Made by a program: the position numbers and the translations under genes
Notes under the pieces: generated by a model
What the model was told of the DNA's origin: nothing
Seen by the model: the letters and a program-made list of their open reading frames with translations, nothing else
Databases searched by the model: none
In this document: piece by piece, positions 31,280 through 39,603 of the stretch
Position numbering within the stretch: position 1 is the stretch's first letter
Layout of the letters: every line of letters starts with the position of its first letter
Assembly (NCBI GenBank): GCA_903995005.1
Contig: CAJEZV010000003.1
Span: forward strand, 1 to 61,430
Length of the DNA: 61,430 nucleotides
DNA from: an uncultured beta proteobacterium
Lineage (GTDB): Bacteria; Pseudomonadota; Gammaproteobacteria; Burkholderiales; Burkholderiaceae
Direction of reading: 5' to 3'

Positions 31280-32137
31280 ATGAATGAAAAATTAGACCAG
31301 CTCCTCAGCCATCTCGAAACTTTTTTACCAAAACCTTTAAGTGTTGAGCAGTGGGACTCCTCAACTGCTTTTAGATGGCGCCGCCGCGATAGTATTTTTG
31401 GTAGCATTGGCTTTCTACAACCTGTGAAGCATGTTTCAGATATTACTTTTGAAGATTTAAAGAATATTGATCGTCAAAGGGATGCTATTCGGGACAACAC
31501 TAAGAATTTCATCCAGAAAAAGCCGGCCAATAATATTTTGCTGACTGGTGCCAGGGGAACCGGTAAGTCCTCTCTGATTAAGGCAAGTCTTCATGAGTTT
31601 GCTAGTCAAGGTTTGCGCTTGGTGGAGGTCGAGAAAGAGCATTTGGCTGATTTGGCAGATATCACTGAGTTATTAGCTGAGCGTCCTGAGCGCTTCATCA
31701 TCTTTTGCGATGACTTATCTTTTGAAGATGGGGAGTCGGGTTATAAAGCCATGAAATCCGCCTTAGATGGTTCGGTTTCTGCCCAGGTCGATAATATTTT
31801 GATTTATGCCACCTCTAATCGCCGCCATTTATTACCCGAGTACATGAAAGAAAACGAGAGTTATGTGCATAGTGATGATGGTGAAATTCATCCAGGTGAA
31901 GTGGTGGAAGAAAAGATTTCTTTGTCTGAGCGCTTTGGATTGTGGCTATCATTTTATCCGCCCAAGCAAGATGAATATCTAGCTATCGTTGCGCATTGGC
32001 TTAATCATTTTGGTTTAAGTGCAGCACAAATTGAATCTGCTCGTTCAGAGGCATTGGTTTGGGCATTAGAGCGTGGCTCACGCTCAGGCCGTGTTGCTTG
32101 GCAGTTTGCAAAATACTGGGCAGGCACCCATGCTTAA
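31280..32137 (+). CDS. DUF815 family AAA ATPase
   Basis: A 285-residue ATPase of unknown function. Walker A is LTGARGTGKSSLIKA (about 88-102) and Walker B is FIIFCDDLSF; an arginine-containing sensor region follows in ATSNRRHLLPEYM, with the family segment ERFGLWLSFYPPKQDEYL near 210. It lies between argJ and a MutT-type gene, an arrangement common in betaproteobacteria. I take ATG 31280; TTG 31277 directly before it is less likely. Confidence 0.88.
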   Translation: MNEKLDQLLSHLETFLPKPLSVEQWDSSTAFRWRRRDSIFGSIGFLQPVKHVSDITFEDLKNIDRQRDAIRDNTKNFIQKKPANNILLTGARGTGKSSLIKASLHEFASQGLRLVEVEKEHLADLADITELLAERPERFIIFCDDLSFEDGESGYKAMKSALDGSVSAQVDNILIYATSNRRHLLPEYMKENESYVHSDDGEIHPGEVVEEKISLSERFGLWLSFYPPKQDEYLAIVAHWLNHFGLSAAQIESARSEALVWALERGSRSGRVAWQFAKYWAGTHA

Positions 32138-32151
32138 TCTGATTTATTTCG

Positions 32152-32568
32152 ATGAGTGAAATAAATCGCCCCGTCACCGTTGTTGCTGCAGGAATATTAA
32201 TAGATTCTGAGAATCGCTATCTTTTAGGTCAGAGACCTGCAGGCAAACCATATGCTGGTTACTGGGAGGTCCCTGGCGGAAAAGTGGAAAAGGGTGAAAC
32301 CGTTTTTCAGGCTTTGCAGCGTGAATTGCAGGAAGAGTTGGGGATTGATATTCGGTCTAGCGAAGAATTAACGGTTCTAGAACATGACTATCCACATGCT
32401 TATGTTCGTTTATATGTCAGCATCATTCGTGATTGGACTGGTACTCCAATGGGTTGTGAGGGACAAGCCCTATCTTGGGAGTTGATTGGTGCCGAAAAAC
32501 CAAGTGTCGAGCCTTTATTGCCAGCTGCCTGGCCAATGCTGGAGTGCCTTAGAAGGTTTTTAGCTTAG
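32152..32568 (+). CDS. MutT-type Nudix hydrolase (8-oxo-dGTP diphosphatase family)
   Basis: A 138-residue Nudix protein. The complete Nudix box GGKVEKGETVFQALQRELQEELGI is at about 42-65 with the RELQEE core. The N-terminus VTVVAAGILIDSENRYLLGQRP and the late PMLECLRRFL resemble MutT, which removes 8-oxo-dGTP from the nucleotide pool, so this is the likely role. It follows the DUF815 gene by 14 nt and its stop overlaps the end of zapD by 4 nt on the other strand. Confidence 0.88.
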   Translation: MSEINRPVTVVAAGILIDSENRYLLGQRPAGKPYAGYWEVPGGKVEKGETVFQALQRELQEELGIDIRSSEELTVLEHDYPHAYVRLYVSIIRDWTGTPMGCEGQALSWELIGAEKPSVEPLLPAAWPMLECLRRFLA

Positions 32569-33317
32569 AACTGACAGAGCGTCAGCTTGAAGGGCACATC
32601 AGCATTAATCAGCTGCGCTTTTTTATCTCGATCGGCCTTTAAAAAGCGTACAGAGAGTAGATACTTATTGGCGCTGATTTCTGAGAATAGTGAGTCATCC
32701 TCCAATGTAATGCGCATCAATTGATATACCTTACCAGACGGCGCTTGCTGAAACGAACCATTATGAGCAAGCACATCTTTTGCTTCACCCGATTGACGCA
32801 ATAAACGCAAAAATAATTGACATGCTTCTTGCCATGGCAAAAGTGGATTAATGTAATTTTCTAAAAGTTTACGTCGCTCAATTGAAGCACTGTTTTTCCA
32901 AGCGTGATAACTAGGTAAATCAATCGGACTTGTTCCACCGGGAATATTCAGTCGAGTACGAATCGCATTGAGCCACTCACTCTCGGTGATAGCAGAATTT
33001 GGTCTGCCGGTAGAGTGATTGATATTGCTAGCAACAGCATCAATTTCAGAGAGCGTTTGGGATAGCGCTTCTTGATCTACCTTTTGTGACGACTTCAGGC
33101 CGTTAAGAGCATATTTTTGACGCTCAAATTCTTTGAGTAACAAAGACTTGATATCACCTCTAGCGCCAATATCACCAAGATCAAACAAAATAGAGATTGC
33201 ATTGTGGTGAAGCTCTGGTTCATCCGAGCGAAGAAACTGATTGAAACGGGCGAACAAATACTCCAGTCGAAGCATGCTTCGAACTAATTCGTTAAAGGGG
33301 TATTCGTAGACAATCAC
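32565..33317 (-). CDS. zapD: Cell division protein ZapD
   Basis: A 250-residue cytoplasmic protein that bundles FtsZ filaments by binding the FtsZ C-terminal peptide. The N-terminus VYEYPFNELVRSMLRLEYLFARF and the later INHSTGRPNSAITESEWLNAIRTRLNIPGGT are strong family signatures. The start is GTG. It is the last gene of the minus-strand run pilB-pilC-pilD-coaE-zapD, 35 nt after coaE, and its expected target ftsZ is about 8 kb away. Confidence 0.92.
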   Translation of the reverse strand: MIVYEYPFNELVRSMLRLEYLFARFNQFLRSDEPELHHNAISILFDLGDIGARGDIKSLLLKEFERQKYALNGLKSSQKVDQEALSQTLSEIDAVASNINHSTGRPNSAITESEWLNAIRTRLNIPGGTSPIDLPSYHAWKNSASIERRKLLENYINPLLPWQEACQLFLRLLRQSGEAKDVLAHNGSFQQAPSGKVYQLMRITLEDDSLFSEISANKYLLSVRFLKADRDKKAQLINADVPFKLTLCQF

Positions 33318-33352
33318 AAGCCCATATTCTATGACGAACTGCGCTAATGTTT

Positions 33353-34015
33353 CTAAATCTGTAGGATTTTTTGGTGCAAGCTTTGCACCTCTACCTCTAG
33401 GTCCTTAAGACTTCCTTGGTTTTCAATCACTATATTGGCATGCTTGAGACGTTCTGCTCTGCTGGCTTGAGCCATCAGAATTCTCTCCACATCTTCCCGG
33501 GGTAAATTGCTGCGCTGCATCACCCTCTGAATTTGGGTCTCTTCAGGGCAGTCCACTACCACTAGAAGGTCAATGAGGTCCATCCAGGACCCGGACTCAA
33601 GTAATAAGGGCACTACGAAGACCAGGTATTGCACCCCATCTTTCTCTAACCGTGAGGCCTGTCTGATAGTTTCTGTGCGGATCAGCGGGTGAGTGATTGC
33701 CTCGAGGGATTTTCTGGCTTCTGGGTTTGTAAAAACTAGAGCGCGCATTTTCTCTCTATCGAGTGAACCATCGGATGCAATGAAGTCAGAGCCAAAATGT
33801 TTCTCAATCGCTGAAATTGCTGCTTTATGAGGTGCTGTGATTTGGTGGGTAATCAGATCTGTGTCCACAATACCAGCCCCAAGCTTAGCTAGTAAATCAC
33901 TCACGGCAGTTTTCCCAGAGCCAATTCCGCCAGTCAAGCCAATCAGGGGTATGCGCCCCTTGAGTGCACTTAACTCAGAATGCTCAGTAGTAGGTTTTGA
34001 AGAAGCTGTGGCCAT
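33353..34015 (-). CDS. coaE: Dephospho-CoA kinase
   Basis: A 220-residue kinase for the last step of coenzyme A synthesis. The P-loop IGLTGGIGSGKTAV lies at about 24-37, followed by the D-T-D-x-I segment GIVDTDLITHQI and the substrate-binding THPLIRTE. ATG 34015 gives about 22 extra N-terminal residues rich in Ser/Thr (MATASSKPTTEHSEL) and overlaps the pilD 3' end by 46 nt. A later start is possible, so the N-terminus is uncertain. Confidence 0.9.
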   Translation of the reverse strand: MATASSKPTTEHSELSALKGRIPLIGLTGGIGSGKTAVSDLLAKLGAGIVDTDLITHQITAPHKAAISAIEKHFGSDFIASDGSLDREKMRALVFTNPEARKSLEAITHPLIRTETIRQASRLEKDGVQYLVFVVPLLLESGSWMDLIDLLVVVDCPEETQIQRVMQRSNLPREDVERILMAQASRAERLKHANIVIENQGSLKDLEVEVQSLHQKILQI

Positions 34016-34470
34016 AACAACTCCATGATGCCAGCAAAGATCAAAAAAGGTCCAAAAGGAAAAGCTGAGCCATGATTTTGTTTGTGCAATTTCAGCCAAA
34101 TCATGCCACCAATGATTCCAGAGATGGAAGCCAGGAATAGTATGCCAGGTAGGGCAGTCCAGCCAAGCCAGGCACCTAGGGAAGATAAGAGTTTGGCATC
34201 ACCCATACCAATACCATCTTGTTTTTTAATGTATCGATATAGGCGATTTAAGAGCCAGAGTAGTAAATAGCCTAGTAGTCCACCAAAAATAGACTCTTGA
34301 GGGGTAATGAACCTGAGGCTTGAGAAACTATTGAAGCAAAGTCCAGCTAAGATGAGGGGAATAGTAATGACATCTGGCAGCCGAAATGTTCGTAAGTCAA
34401 CATAAGCCAAGTAAGCCAATATGAGAATTAGAAAAATCCGGATAAGGTCAAGCGCTTCTAAATGGCCCAT
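33970..34470 (-). CDS. pilD: Short type IV prepilin peptidase (A24 domain only)
   Basis: A 166-residue polytopic membrane aspartic protease that removes prepilin leader peptides. Both catalytic aspartates are present, in YVDLRTFRLPD near residue 22 and GIGMGDAKLL near 94. The N-terminal cytoplasmic zinc/methyltransferase domain of ordinary PilD (about 290 residues) is absent, as in CpaA-type peptidases. Its ATG shares a base with the pilC stop, so it was not simply cut off by a misassigned start. N-methylation of pilins would need another enzyme or be lost. Confidence 0.85.
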   Translation of the reverse strand: MGHLEALDLIRIFLILILAYLAYVDLRTFRLPDVITIPLILAGLCFNSFSSLRFITPQESIFGGLLGYLLLWLLNRLYRYIKKQDGIGMGDAKLLSSLGAWLGWTALPGILFLASISGIIGGMIWLKLHKQNHGSAFPFGPFLIFAGIMELLWPQLLQNLLLSILS

Positions 34471-35516
34471 TACACAATCTGTCCTAGATTAAAGATTGGA
34501 AGATATAAGATTATGACAAGACTACCAATCACAATCCCAACAAAAATGATGAGCAAGGGCTCTAAGCTCTGGCTTAAAGTATTTAGGCGATTACTGAGTT
34601 GAGAGTCTAGTGCATTCGCGCGTTTACCCAGCATTTGGGGAAGGGATCCACTTTCTGAGGCGATACGCAGTAATTGCCACGTTTCAATATCAAACAAGAC
34701 GTGTTTAGGATCGGCACGAATCAAGGCATCCCCCAGTGGCCAGCCTCTAGTGAGGTGTTTAAAGATCTCTGCACTCAAATCATGACTGAGCCAATGGTTG
34801 GAGGATTGAGCCGTTACGCGCAATGCATCGGGTAGGGCTAAGCCAGAGTCCAATAAATGTCCTAGAGTTCTGCACCAGTAGGTAAGGGTTGCCAGGCGAA
34901 ATAACTGACCCAATATAGGAATGTAAAAACTCAGCTCATCACACTTTTTTTGTAAGCGGGGTAGTTTTAGCCATGCAAATAGAAAAAAACCAGCACTACT
35001 GATAAGTAAAATAGTCATCTCAAAGAAAAAATTTTCAATAACCGTCGATATTTGAATCAGTGCTTTAGTGGGTGCTGGCAACTCAGCTTGAAAGTGTGCA
35101 AAGACATCCTTAAATACTGGTACAACCCAAATCATCATTACTAGAATCAGCAGTAAGGAGCTGACCAGCGTGATAGCGGGGTAGCTCAAAGCCTGATGAA
35201 CCTTTCGCCTTAATTCAATTTGTGCCTCAAGTTGCCGACAAATAGTTTGTAGCGCCAATTCAATATTGCCGGTGCGCTCACTGACCCTAATGAGATTAAT
35301 AAATTCTGCAGAAAACCGGTTTTGCTCTGCCAGCAAGGCTTGAGAAAAGCTTTCACCCTGTTTTAATTGGTCGCATAAATTACTTAAGCACTCTTGCCAG
35401 TACTTTGGTGCGGATAGCCGAATCAGCTCCATCGCATTTAGTAGCGGAAGGCCAGCAGTTAATAGTGACAAGAGTTGTTGAGCAAAGTTGAGTTGATCTA
35501 GCTTACTTACTGCCAT
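34470..35516 (-). CDS. pilC: Type IV pilus / type II secretion inner-membrane platform protein (PilC/GspF family)
   Basis: A 348-residue membrane protein with two GspF repeats: LSLLTAGLPLLNAMELI early and TLGHLLDSGLALPDALRVTAQSS around 215-240, each followed by hydrophobic helices (about 125-150, 170-190 and 320-345). Typical PilC is about 400 residues; the usual N-terminal cytoplasmic stretch is missing. It overlaps pilB by 10 nt and pilD by 1 nt. It should form the platform turned by the PilB-like ATPase. Confidence 0.85.
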   Translation of the reverse strand: MAVSKLDQLNFAQQLLSLLTAGLPLLNAMELIRLSAPKYWQECLSNLCDQLKQGESFSQALLAEQNRFSAEFINLIRVSERTGNIELALQTICRQLEAQIELRRKVHQALSYPAITLVSSLLLILVMMIWVVPVFKDVFAHFQAELPAPTKALIQISTVIENFFFEMTILLISSAGFFLFAWLKLPRLQKKCDELSFYIPILGQLFRLATLTYWCRTLGHLLDSGLALPDALRVTAQSSNHWLSHDLSAEIFKHLTRGWPLGDALIRADPKHVLFDIETWQLLRIASESGSLPQMLGKRANALDSQLSNRLNTLSQSLEPLLIIFVGIVIGSLVIILYLPIFNLGQIV

Positions 35517-36586
35517 GTGCCGACCTCAGTCAGAAGATCGGTTTCCTTAATCAATCCCCTTTTTACATGATGCAGCCCAGCTTCATGCATGGTGCAGTAT
35601 TGAAAAGACAGGTCAAATATGTGCGCCGTACTTAAAACTTCATGCACCCCAATGCGTCCGTGATATCCAGATTCATTGCAGCTTGCACATTTATTGCTTT
35701 TGTTGATACCTCTACCCAAACATTCCCGACATATCTTACGGACTAAGCGTTGTGAGCTAACGCTACGTAAACAAGATTCCAAAGCTTCTTGGTCCAGCCC
35801 TAAGCTCTTTAATCGATTTAATGCCCCTCGAGCATTGCGAGTATGAAGGGTGCTTAAAACAAGATGGCCAGTTTGTGCTGCTTGAATGGCAAGTCGGGCA
35901 GTAGTGCTATCTCGAATTTCACCAATCATGATGACATCTGGATCTTGACGCAATAGTGCACGAATAATTGTCGGAAAATCTAAACCCGAACGAGGGTGAT
36001 ACGCCACTTGATTCACTCCTGGTAGGCGAATCTCGATGGGATCCTCTATAGAACAAAGATTGCGATGGCTTTGGTTCAGGGTTCTTAAGCAGCTGTAGAG
36101 AGTTCTGGTTTTGCCGCTACCCGTAGGGCCTGTTACTAATATCAAACCATTCGTCTGGATGAGAGCATTTTTAAATATCTCCAACTGTTCTGGAAGTAAG
36201 CCGACTTGTTCGATAGCAAGTTCATTTATACAGCTAGGCAAAATTCGTATAACCGCTTTTTCGCCATACAGAGTCGGAAGGATCGATACTCGACAGTCAA
36301 TATTAGGTTTTGCAAAATCAAGTCCAATTAAGAGGCGACCATCTTGAGGCAGACGTTTTTCAGCAATATCAAGTCGTGCCAGTATTTTGATGCGAGTAAT
36401 TAATCGATCATGCAATTGAATGTCAAATTGTGCTTGCACTTGTAGCAAGCCATCCACTCGAATGCGGACTAGAGTACCTTGTGACCCAGCCTCGATATGG
36501 ATATCACTCGCTCTAGATTGAAGCGCATTAACTGCGATTTCATGCCAGGTGCGAATAATGAGTGAGTCATCATGGGTATTGCTCAA
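35507..36586 (-). CDS. pilB: Shortened type IV pilus / type II secretion assembly ATPase (PilB/GspE family)
   Basis: A 359-residue hexameric ATPase. It begins directly with the N2 domain (ALQSRASDIHIEAG). Walker A is GPTGSGKTRTLYS, the Asp box is CSIEDPIEI, Walker B is DPDVIMIGEIRD and the His box is TGHLVLSTLHTRNA. The tetracysteine zinc loop CRECLGRG-CASCNESGYHGR is kept. Typical PilB is about 570 residues, so the whole N1 region is missing. The start is TTG overlapping the upstream stop (TTGA). Confidence 0.87.
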   Translation of the reverse strand: MSNTHDDSLIIRTWHEIAVNALQSRASDIHIEAGSQGTLVRIRVDGLLQVQAQFDIQLHDRLITRIKILARLDIAEKRLPQDGRLLIGLDFAKPNIDCRVSILPTLYGEKAVIRILPSCINELAIEQVGLLPEQLEIFKNALIQTNGLILVTGPTGSGKTRTLYSCLRTLNQSHRNLCSIEDPIEIRLPGVNQVAYHPRSGLDFPTIIRALLRQDPDVIMIGEIRDSTTARLAIQAAQTGHLVLSTLHTRNARGALNRLKSLGLDQEALESCLRSVSSQRLVRKICRECLGRGINKSNKCASCNESGYHGRIGVHEVLSTAHIFDLSFQYCTMHEAGLHHVKRGLIKETDLLTEVGTWQ

Positions 36587-37872
36587 TCTTGCTCTTGATT
36601 AAGGGTGGGGCGGTAGAGTTTGACGGTCTTTACGCCCTGATCATCAAACTGCATAATTTCCATAACGGTGCCCGAAATTCGAATGCTGACATCATGATCC
36701 GGTATCGCCTCAAGCTTTTCAAGAATGAGCCCATTTAAAGTGCGAGGACCATCTAAAGGTAAATTGAGATTCAGCAAACGATTTAGGTCCCTGAGTGATG
36801 CAGTACCGCTGGCTAAGTAAGTACCATCAGCCAGCCAATGGGGATCGGTTGAAAGATTAGAGAAAGAGGTTGTGAACTCACCAATGAGCTCTTCAACAAT
36901 GTCTTCAAAGGTTACGAGGCCTAAGACTTCACCATATTCATTTACAACCAGACTTAAGCGCTGTTGGTTATCTTGAAAGAATTGCATCTGCTGTAGTACA
37001 GGCGTTCCGCTGGGAATGAAATAAGGCTCATTTAATAAAGATTGAAAGTCTGCGTGTTTTAGGTCGGTATCGCCTAGTAAGGAAAGCGCCTTCTTGACTG
37101 ATAGTATGCCTACGATACGCTCAGAGTCACCATCGCAGACAGGCAGTTTGTTGTGATAGCAGGTTTCTAACTGTTGAACGACTTCATCAATGGGTCGCGA
37201 GAGATCCAGAACTTCAATCTTTGATCTTGGAGTCATCACATCGTCGACTGTAATGTTTTCTAGATTAAAGAGGTTCAGCAAGATATTGCGATGATGGTTT
37301 GATACGAAGCGGTTGGACTCTAGAACCAAGCTGCGTAACTCCTCTGTACTCATCGTTCTGCTGTCTGAAGAAGACTGCAGACCAGAAACCTTCATCAGTC
37401 CAGATACAAAGCTATTAATAAACCACAGCAGGGGTTTTAGTAAAAAGGTCAGCGGTAGAATGAACCAGCCTACTCGGGAAGCGATTTTTTCTGGGAAGGC
37501 TGCCCCAATAACCTTCGGAGTAATTTCACTAAAAATGATGATTAGCAAAGCAACTACTAAGGTGGCAATTGAAAGTACAAGACCACTATCTCCAAAGATA
37601 TGTAAAGCGATGCCCGTCACCAGAATAGGCAGTATGGTATTGATGAGGTTATTGGAAATTAAGAGAACAGATAAAAGCGAATCAATACGCTTTAAGAGTC
37701 GTTCAGCTAAGGCTGCCCCCGAATTACCACTAGTTGCCATGGCTCGCAGACGATGGCGATTTGATGAGAGCATGCTAGTTTCGGCCATTGAGAAAAAGCC
37801 AGAAAGAGCAAGTAAAAAAAGGACGAGAGCAACTTGCCCGTAAAACGGCCAATCGTCGAAAAAGGTGTCCAT
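36583..37872 (-). CDS. CNNM/CorC family membrane protein with CBS pair
   Basis: A 429-residue protein: DUF21 membrane domain (about 10-190, opening GFFSMAETSMLSSNRHRLR), a CBS pair (about 205-330, including TVDDVMTPRSKIEVLDL and YGEVLGLVTFEDIVEELIGEF) and a C-terminal CorC-HlyC domain. Related proteins export or handle magnesium, though annotations as hemolysin persist. ATG 37872 is preferred to a start 18 codons upstream because it opens directly before the membrane domain. It heads the pilB-pilC-pilD-coaE-zapD run and overlaps pilB by 4 nt. Confidence 0.88.
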   Translation of the reverse strand: MDTFFDDWPFYGQVALVLFLLALSGFFSMAETSMLSSNRHRLRAMATSGNSGAALAERLLKRIDSLLSVLLISNNLINTILPILVTGIALHIFGDSGLVLSIATLVVALLIIIFSEITPKVIGAAFPEKIASRVGWFILPLTFLLKPLLWFINSFVSGLMKVSGLQSSSDSRTMSTEELRSLVLESNRFVSNHHRNILLNLFNLENITVDDVMTPRSKIEVLDLSRPIDEVVQQLETCYHNKLPVCDGDSERIVGILSVKKALSLLGDTDLKHADFQSLLNEPYFIPSGTPVLQQMQFFQDNQQRLSLVVNEYGEVLGLVTFEDIVEELIGEFTTSFSNLSTDPHWLADGTYLASGTASLRDLNRLLNLNLPLDGPRTLNGLILEKLEAIPDHDVSIRISGTVMEIMQFDDQGVKTVKLYRPTLNQEQD

Positions 37873-37990
37873 AAGGTCTACCTGAAAAAAGTAAGGATGA
37901 ATCAATATAGCAAAGTGGCATTTCACAAGCTATAGATGTGGAAGAAAGACCTGTCGTCTTTGGCCTCTAATTATGTGAGAATCGCTTTCT

Positions 37991-38503
37991 ATGACTCCGG
38001 CTAAAAAACAAGTTACTTCAGATAGTGCTCAATATTGCGTTATTGCCGCCCCTTTTGGGAGATTGGGGATTTTGACTGAGCTGGTTGATGGCAGTTTAAT
38101 GTTGTCCAAAATTGAGTATTTGCCAATATCAACCGCTTTAGTAAGTGCTAGAAATCAATTGGCAAAAGAGGCAGAAAAGCAGCTTAAAGCGTATTTTCAG
38201 AATCCTCAGCACCAGTTTGATTTACCCATGAAGTCATTAGGGACCGAACACCAGCAAAGGGTTTGGAAAATTATTCAGATGATTCCTGTTGGCAAAAGCA
38301 AAACCTACGGCGAGATTGCAAGTAAGATCAAGAGTGGCCCGCGCGCCGTAGGGACGGCATGCGGTGCCAATCCCTATCCTTTAATTACACCTTGCCATCG
38401 CGTTGTTTCTGCACAAGGAATTGGTGGTTTCATGAAAGAAAACGCGCCTGGTTTGTATCGCCAAATCAAGATGTGGCTTTTGCAGCACGAGGGCGCTCTA
38501 TAG
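37991..38503 (+). CDS. ogt: Methylated-DNA--[protein]-cysteine S-methyltransferase
   Basis: A 170-residue suicide DNA-repair protein that takes alkyl groups from O6-alkylguanine. The acceptor cysteine is in LITPCHRVVSAQGIGGF (about residue 136), and the DNA-binding helix precedes it (PVGKSKTYGEIASKIKSGPRAVGTACGANP). The short N-terminal domain lacks an Ada-type regulatory module, so Ogt-like is the best name. It is divergent from the CNNM gene and convergent, 2 nt apart, with the squalene-synthase-like gene. Confidence 0.9.
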   Translation: MTPAKKQVTSDSAQYCVIAAPFGRLGILTELVDGSLMLSKIEYLPISTALVSARNQLAKEAEKQLKAYFQNPQHQFDLPMKSLGTEHQQRVWKIIQMIPVGKSKTYGEIASKIKSGPRAVGTACGANPYPLITPCHRVVSAQGIGGFMKENAPGLYRQIKMWLLQHEGAL

Positions 38504-38505
38504 GC

Positions 38506-39468
38506 TCAAATTGCTTTAATGGATTTAGAAAATCGATTAAAGAAAATCCGCATGAGTGCGTCACTGTTTACTGCAAATTTTGTGAAGGTATAAAACGCCA
38601 TGACTGTTTTTCTAGAGAGCTTTACTTCTTCCTTGCCGCTAATTTCTTTTTGTTTGGCAATCTTCGCGAGCGTCATTACCGCTAAGCCAAAAGCCAGGAA
38701 ACAAAAGCGCCGTATTCCAAGTTCCTCTTTTGGAATGAGGAGTATGTAGTTGAGTGAGTCTTGGAGCTTTTCATAAGCAATTACTAAGAGTTGCTCCTGA
38801 CTCATGCCGACTGGCTTCCAAGATACCCCACGAGCGCGATCTTCAGGTGAATCTTTCAGGATGTTAGTCATTTGCAGGGCTTGACCAAAGGCTATGGCGA
38901 GGTCTTCATGGCCCTGAATGCGCTTTGCAAATTCAGCGGAGTAGTTACTGAAGATAGTGGTGAGAAGCTCTCCTACAACACCCGCAACCACATAGCAGTA
39001 TTTTTCAAATTCCTGCAAATTCTGCAGGCCTACTTGAGTCTGCTTTCCGTGGAAGTAAGACATTCCCTCTGACATGATGGAGACGCAGCGACTCACTGCT
39101 GCTCGATCATCCCCGGAGCAAGTGTGCAAAATTCTCAAGACGGTAGGAGTGTGTGCGATGAGATCTAATTCATCTTGATTGCCGTAATGATTGAGAGCCT
39201 CAAGGCAAGGTTGTACAAAAAACTCAACGGGCACCTTTTGAAGCACCACATCTAAAAACAACTGAGAGAGTTTTTGTTTGGTTTGTGGATTTAATTCTGC
39301 AGCATCCTCAATAGTGTCAACAATTCGGCACAGTAAATAGGTATTACCCACCACTTTTTCAATGATGGAAGGTAATAGTGGAATAGTGAGAGCAAAGGTG
39401 CGGGAGACTGAGCTCAAGATGGCTTTTTGATAAGCCAGGTCAGTACTTGGGTTCTCGCTTGGGCTCAT
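38506..39468 (-). CDS. Squalene/phytoene synthase family protein
   Basis: A 320-residue head-to-head prenyl synthase from ATG 39468; GTG 39483, five codons upstream, is an alternative and neither has a clear Shine-Dalgarno. Both aspartate-rich motifs are intact: D51-T-I-E-D55 and D206-S-P-E-D210-RARG. YCYVVAGVVGELLTTIF is a squalene-synthase-type segment. Expected products are presqualene diphosphate, squalene or phytoene. No hopanoid or carotenoid partner gene is nearby, so the pathway is unknown. Confidence 0.83.
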   Translation of the reverse strand: MSPSENPSTDLAYQKAILSSVSRTFALTIPLLPSIIEKVVGNTYLLCRIVDTIEDAAELNPQTKQKLSQLFLDVVLQKVPVEFFVQPCLEALNHYGNQDELDLIAHTPTVLRILHTCSGDDRAAVSRCVSIMSEGMSYFHGKQTQVGLQNLQEFEKYCYVVAGVVGELLTTIFSNYSAEFAKRIQGHEDLAIAFGQALQMTNILKDSPEDRARGVSWKPVGMSQEQLLVIAYEKLQDSLNYILLIPKEELGIRRFCFLAFGLAVMTLAKIAKQKEISGKEEVKLSRKTVMAFYTFTKFAVNSDALMRIFFNRFSKSIKAI

Positions 39469-39543
39469 TTGAAATGAATTCACCCTTGGATTATGTCAGA
39501 GTGGGCTTGCACTATCTGGCGCCCCAAGTTGATACAAATTCCC

Positions 39544-39573
39544 TTACTAGTAAAAGTGACAAGGTCATATAAT
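39544..39573 (+). promoter_or_regulatory. Sigma-70 type promoter of the symporter gene
   Basis: TTACTA at 39544-39549 (4 of 6 to -35), an 18-nt spacer and a perfect TATAAT at 39568-39573. Transcription would begin near 39580, inside the longer open frame, which supports the shorter GTG start at 39604 with GGAGA 8 nt upstream. Confidence 0.6.
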
Positions 39574-39603
39574 TTCACCAAATTCTTCAGGGAGAAATTG
39601 GGC

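Noticed and set aside
37313-37843. 176-codon frame antisense to the CNNM gene
   Set aside because: It mirrors the codon pattern of the strongly supported minus-strand gene and shows no domain.
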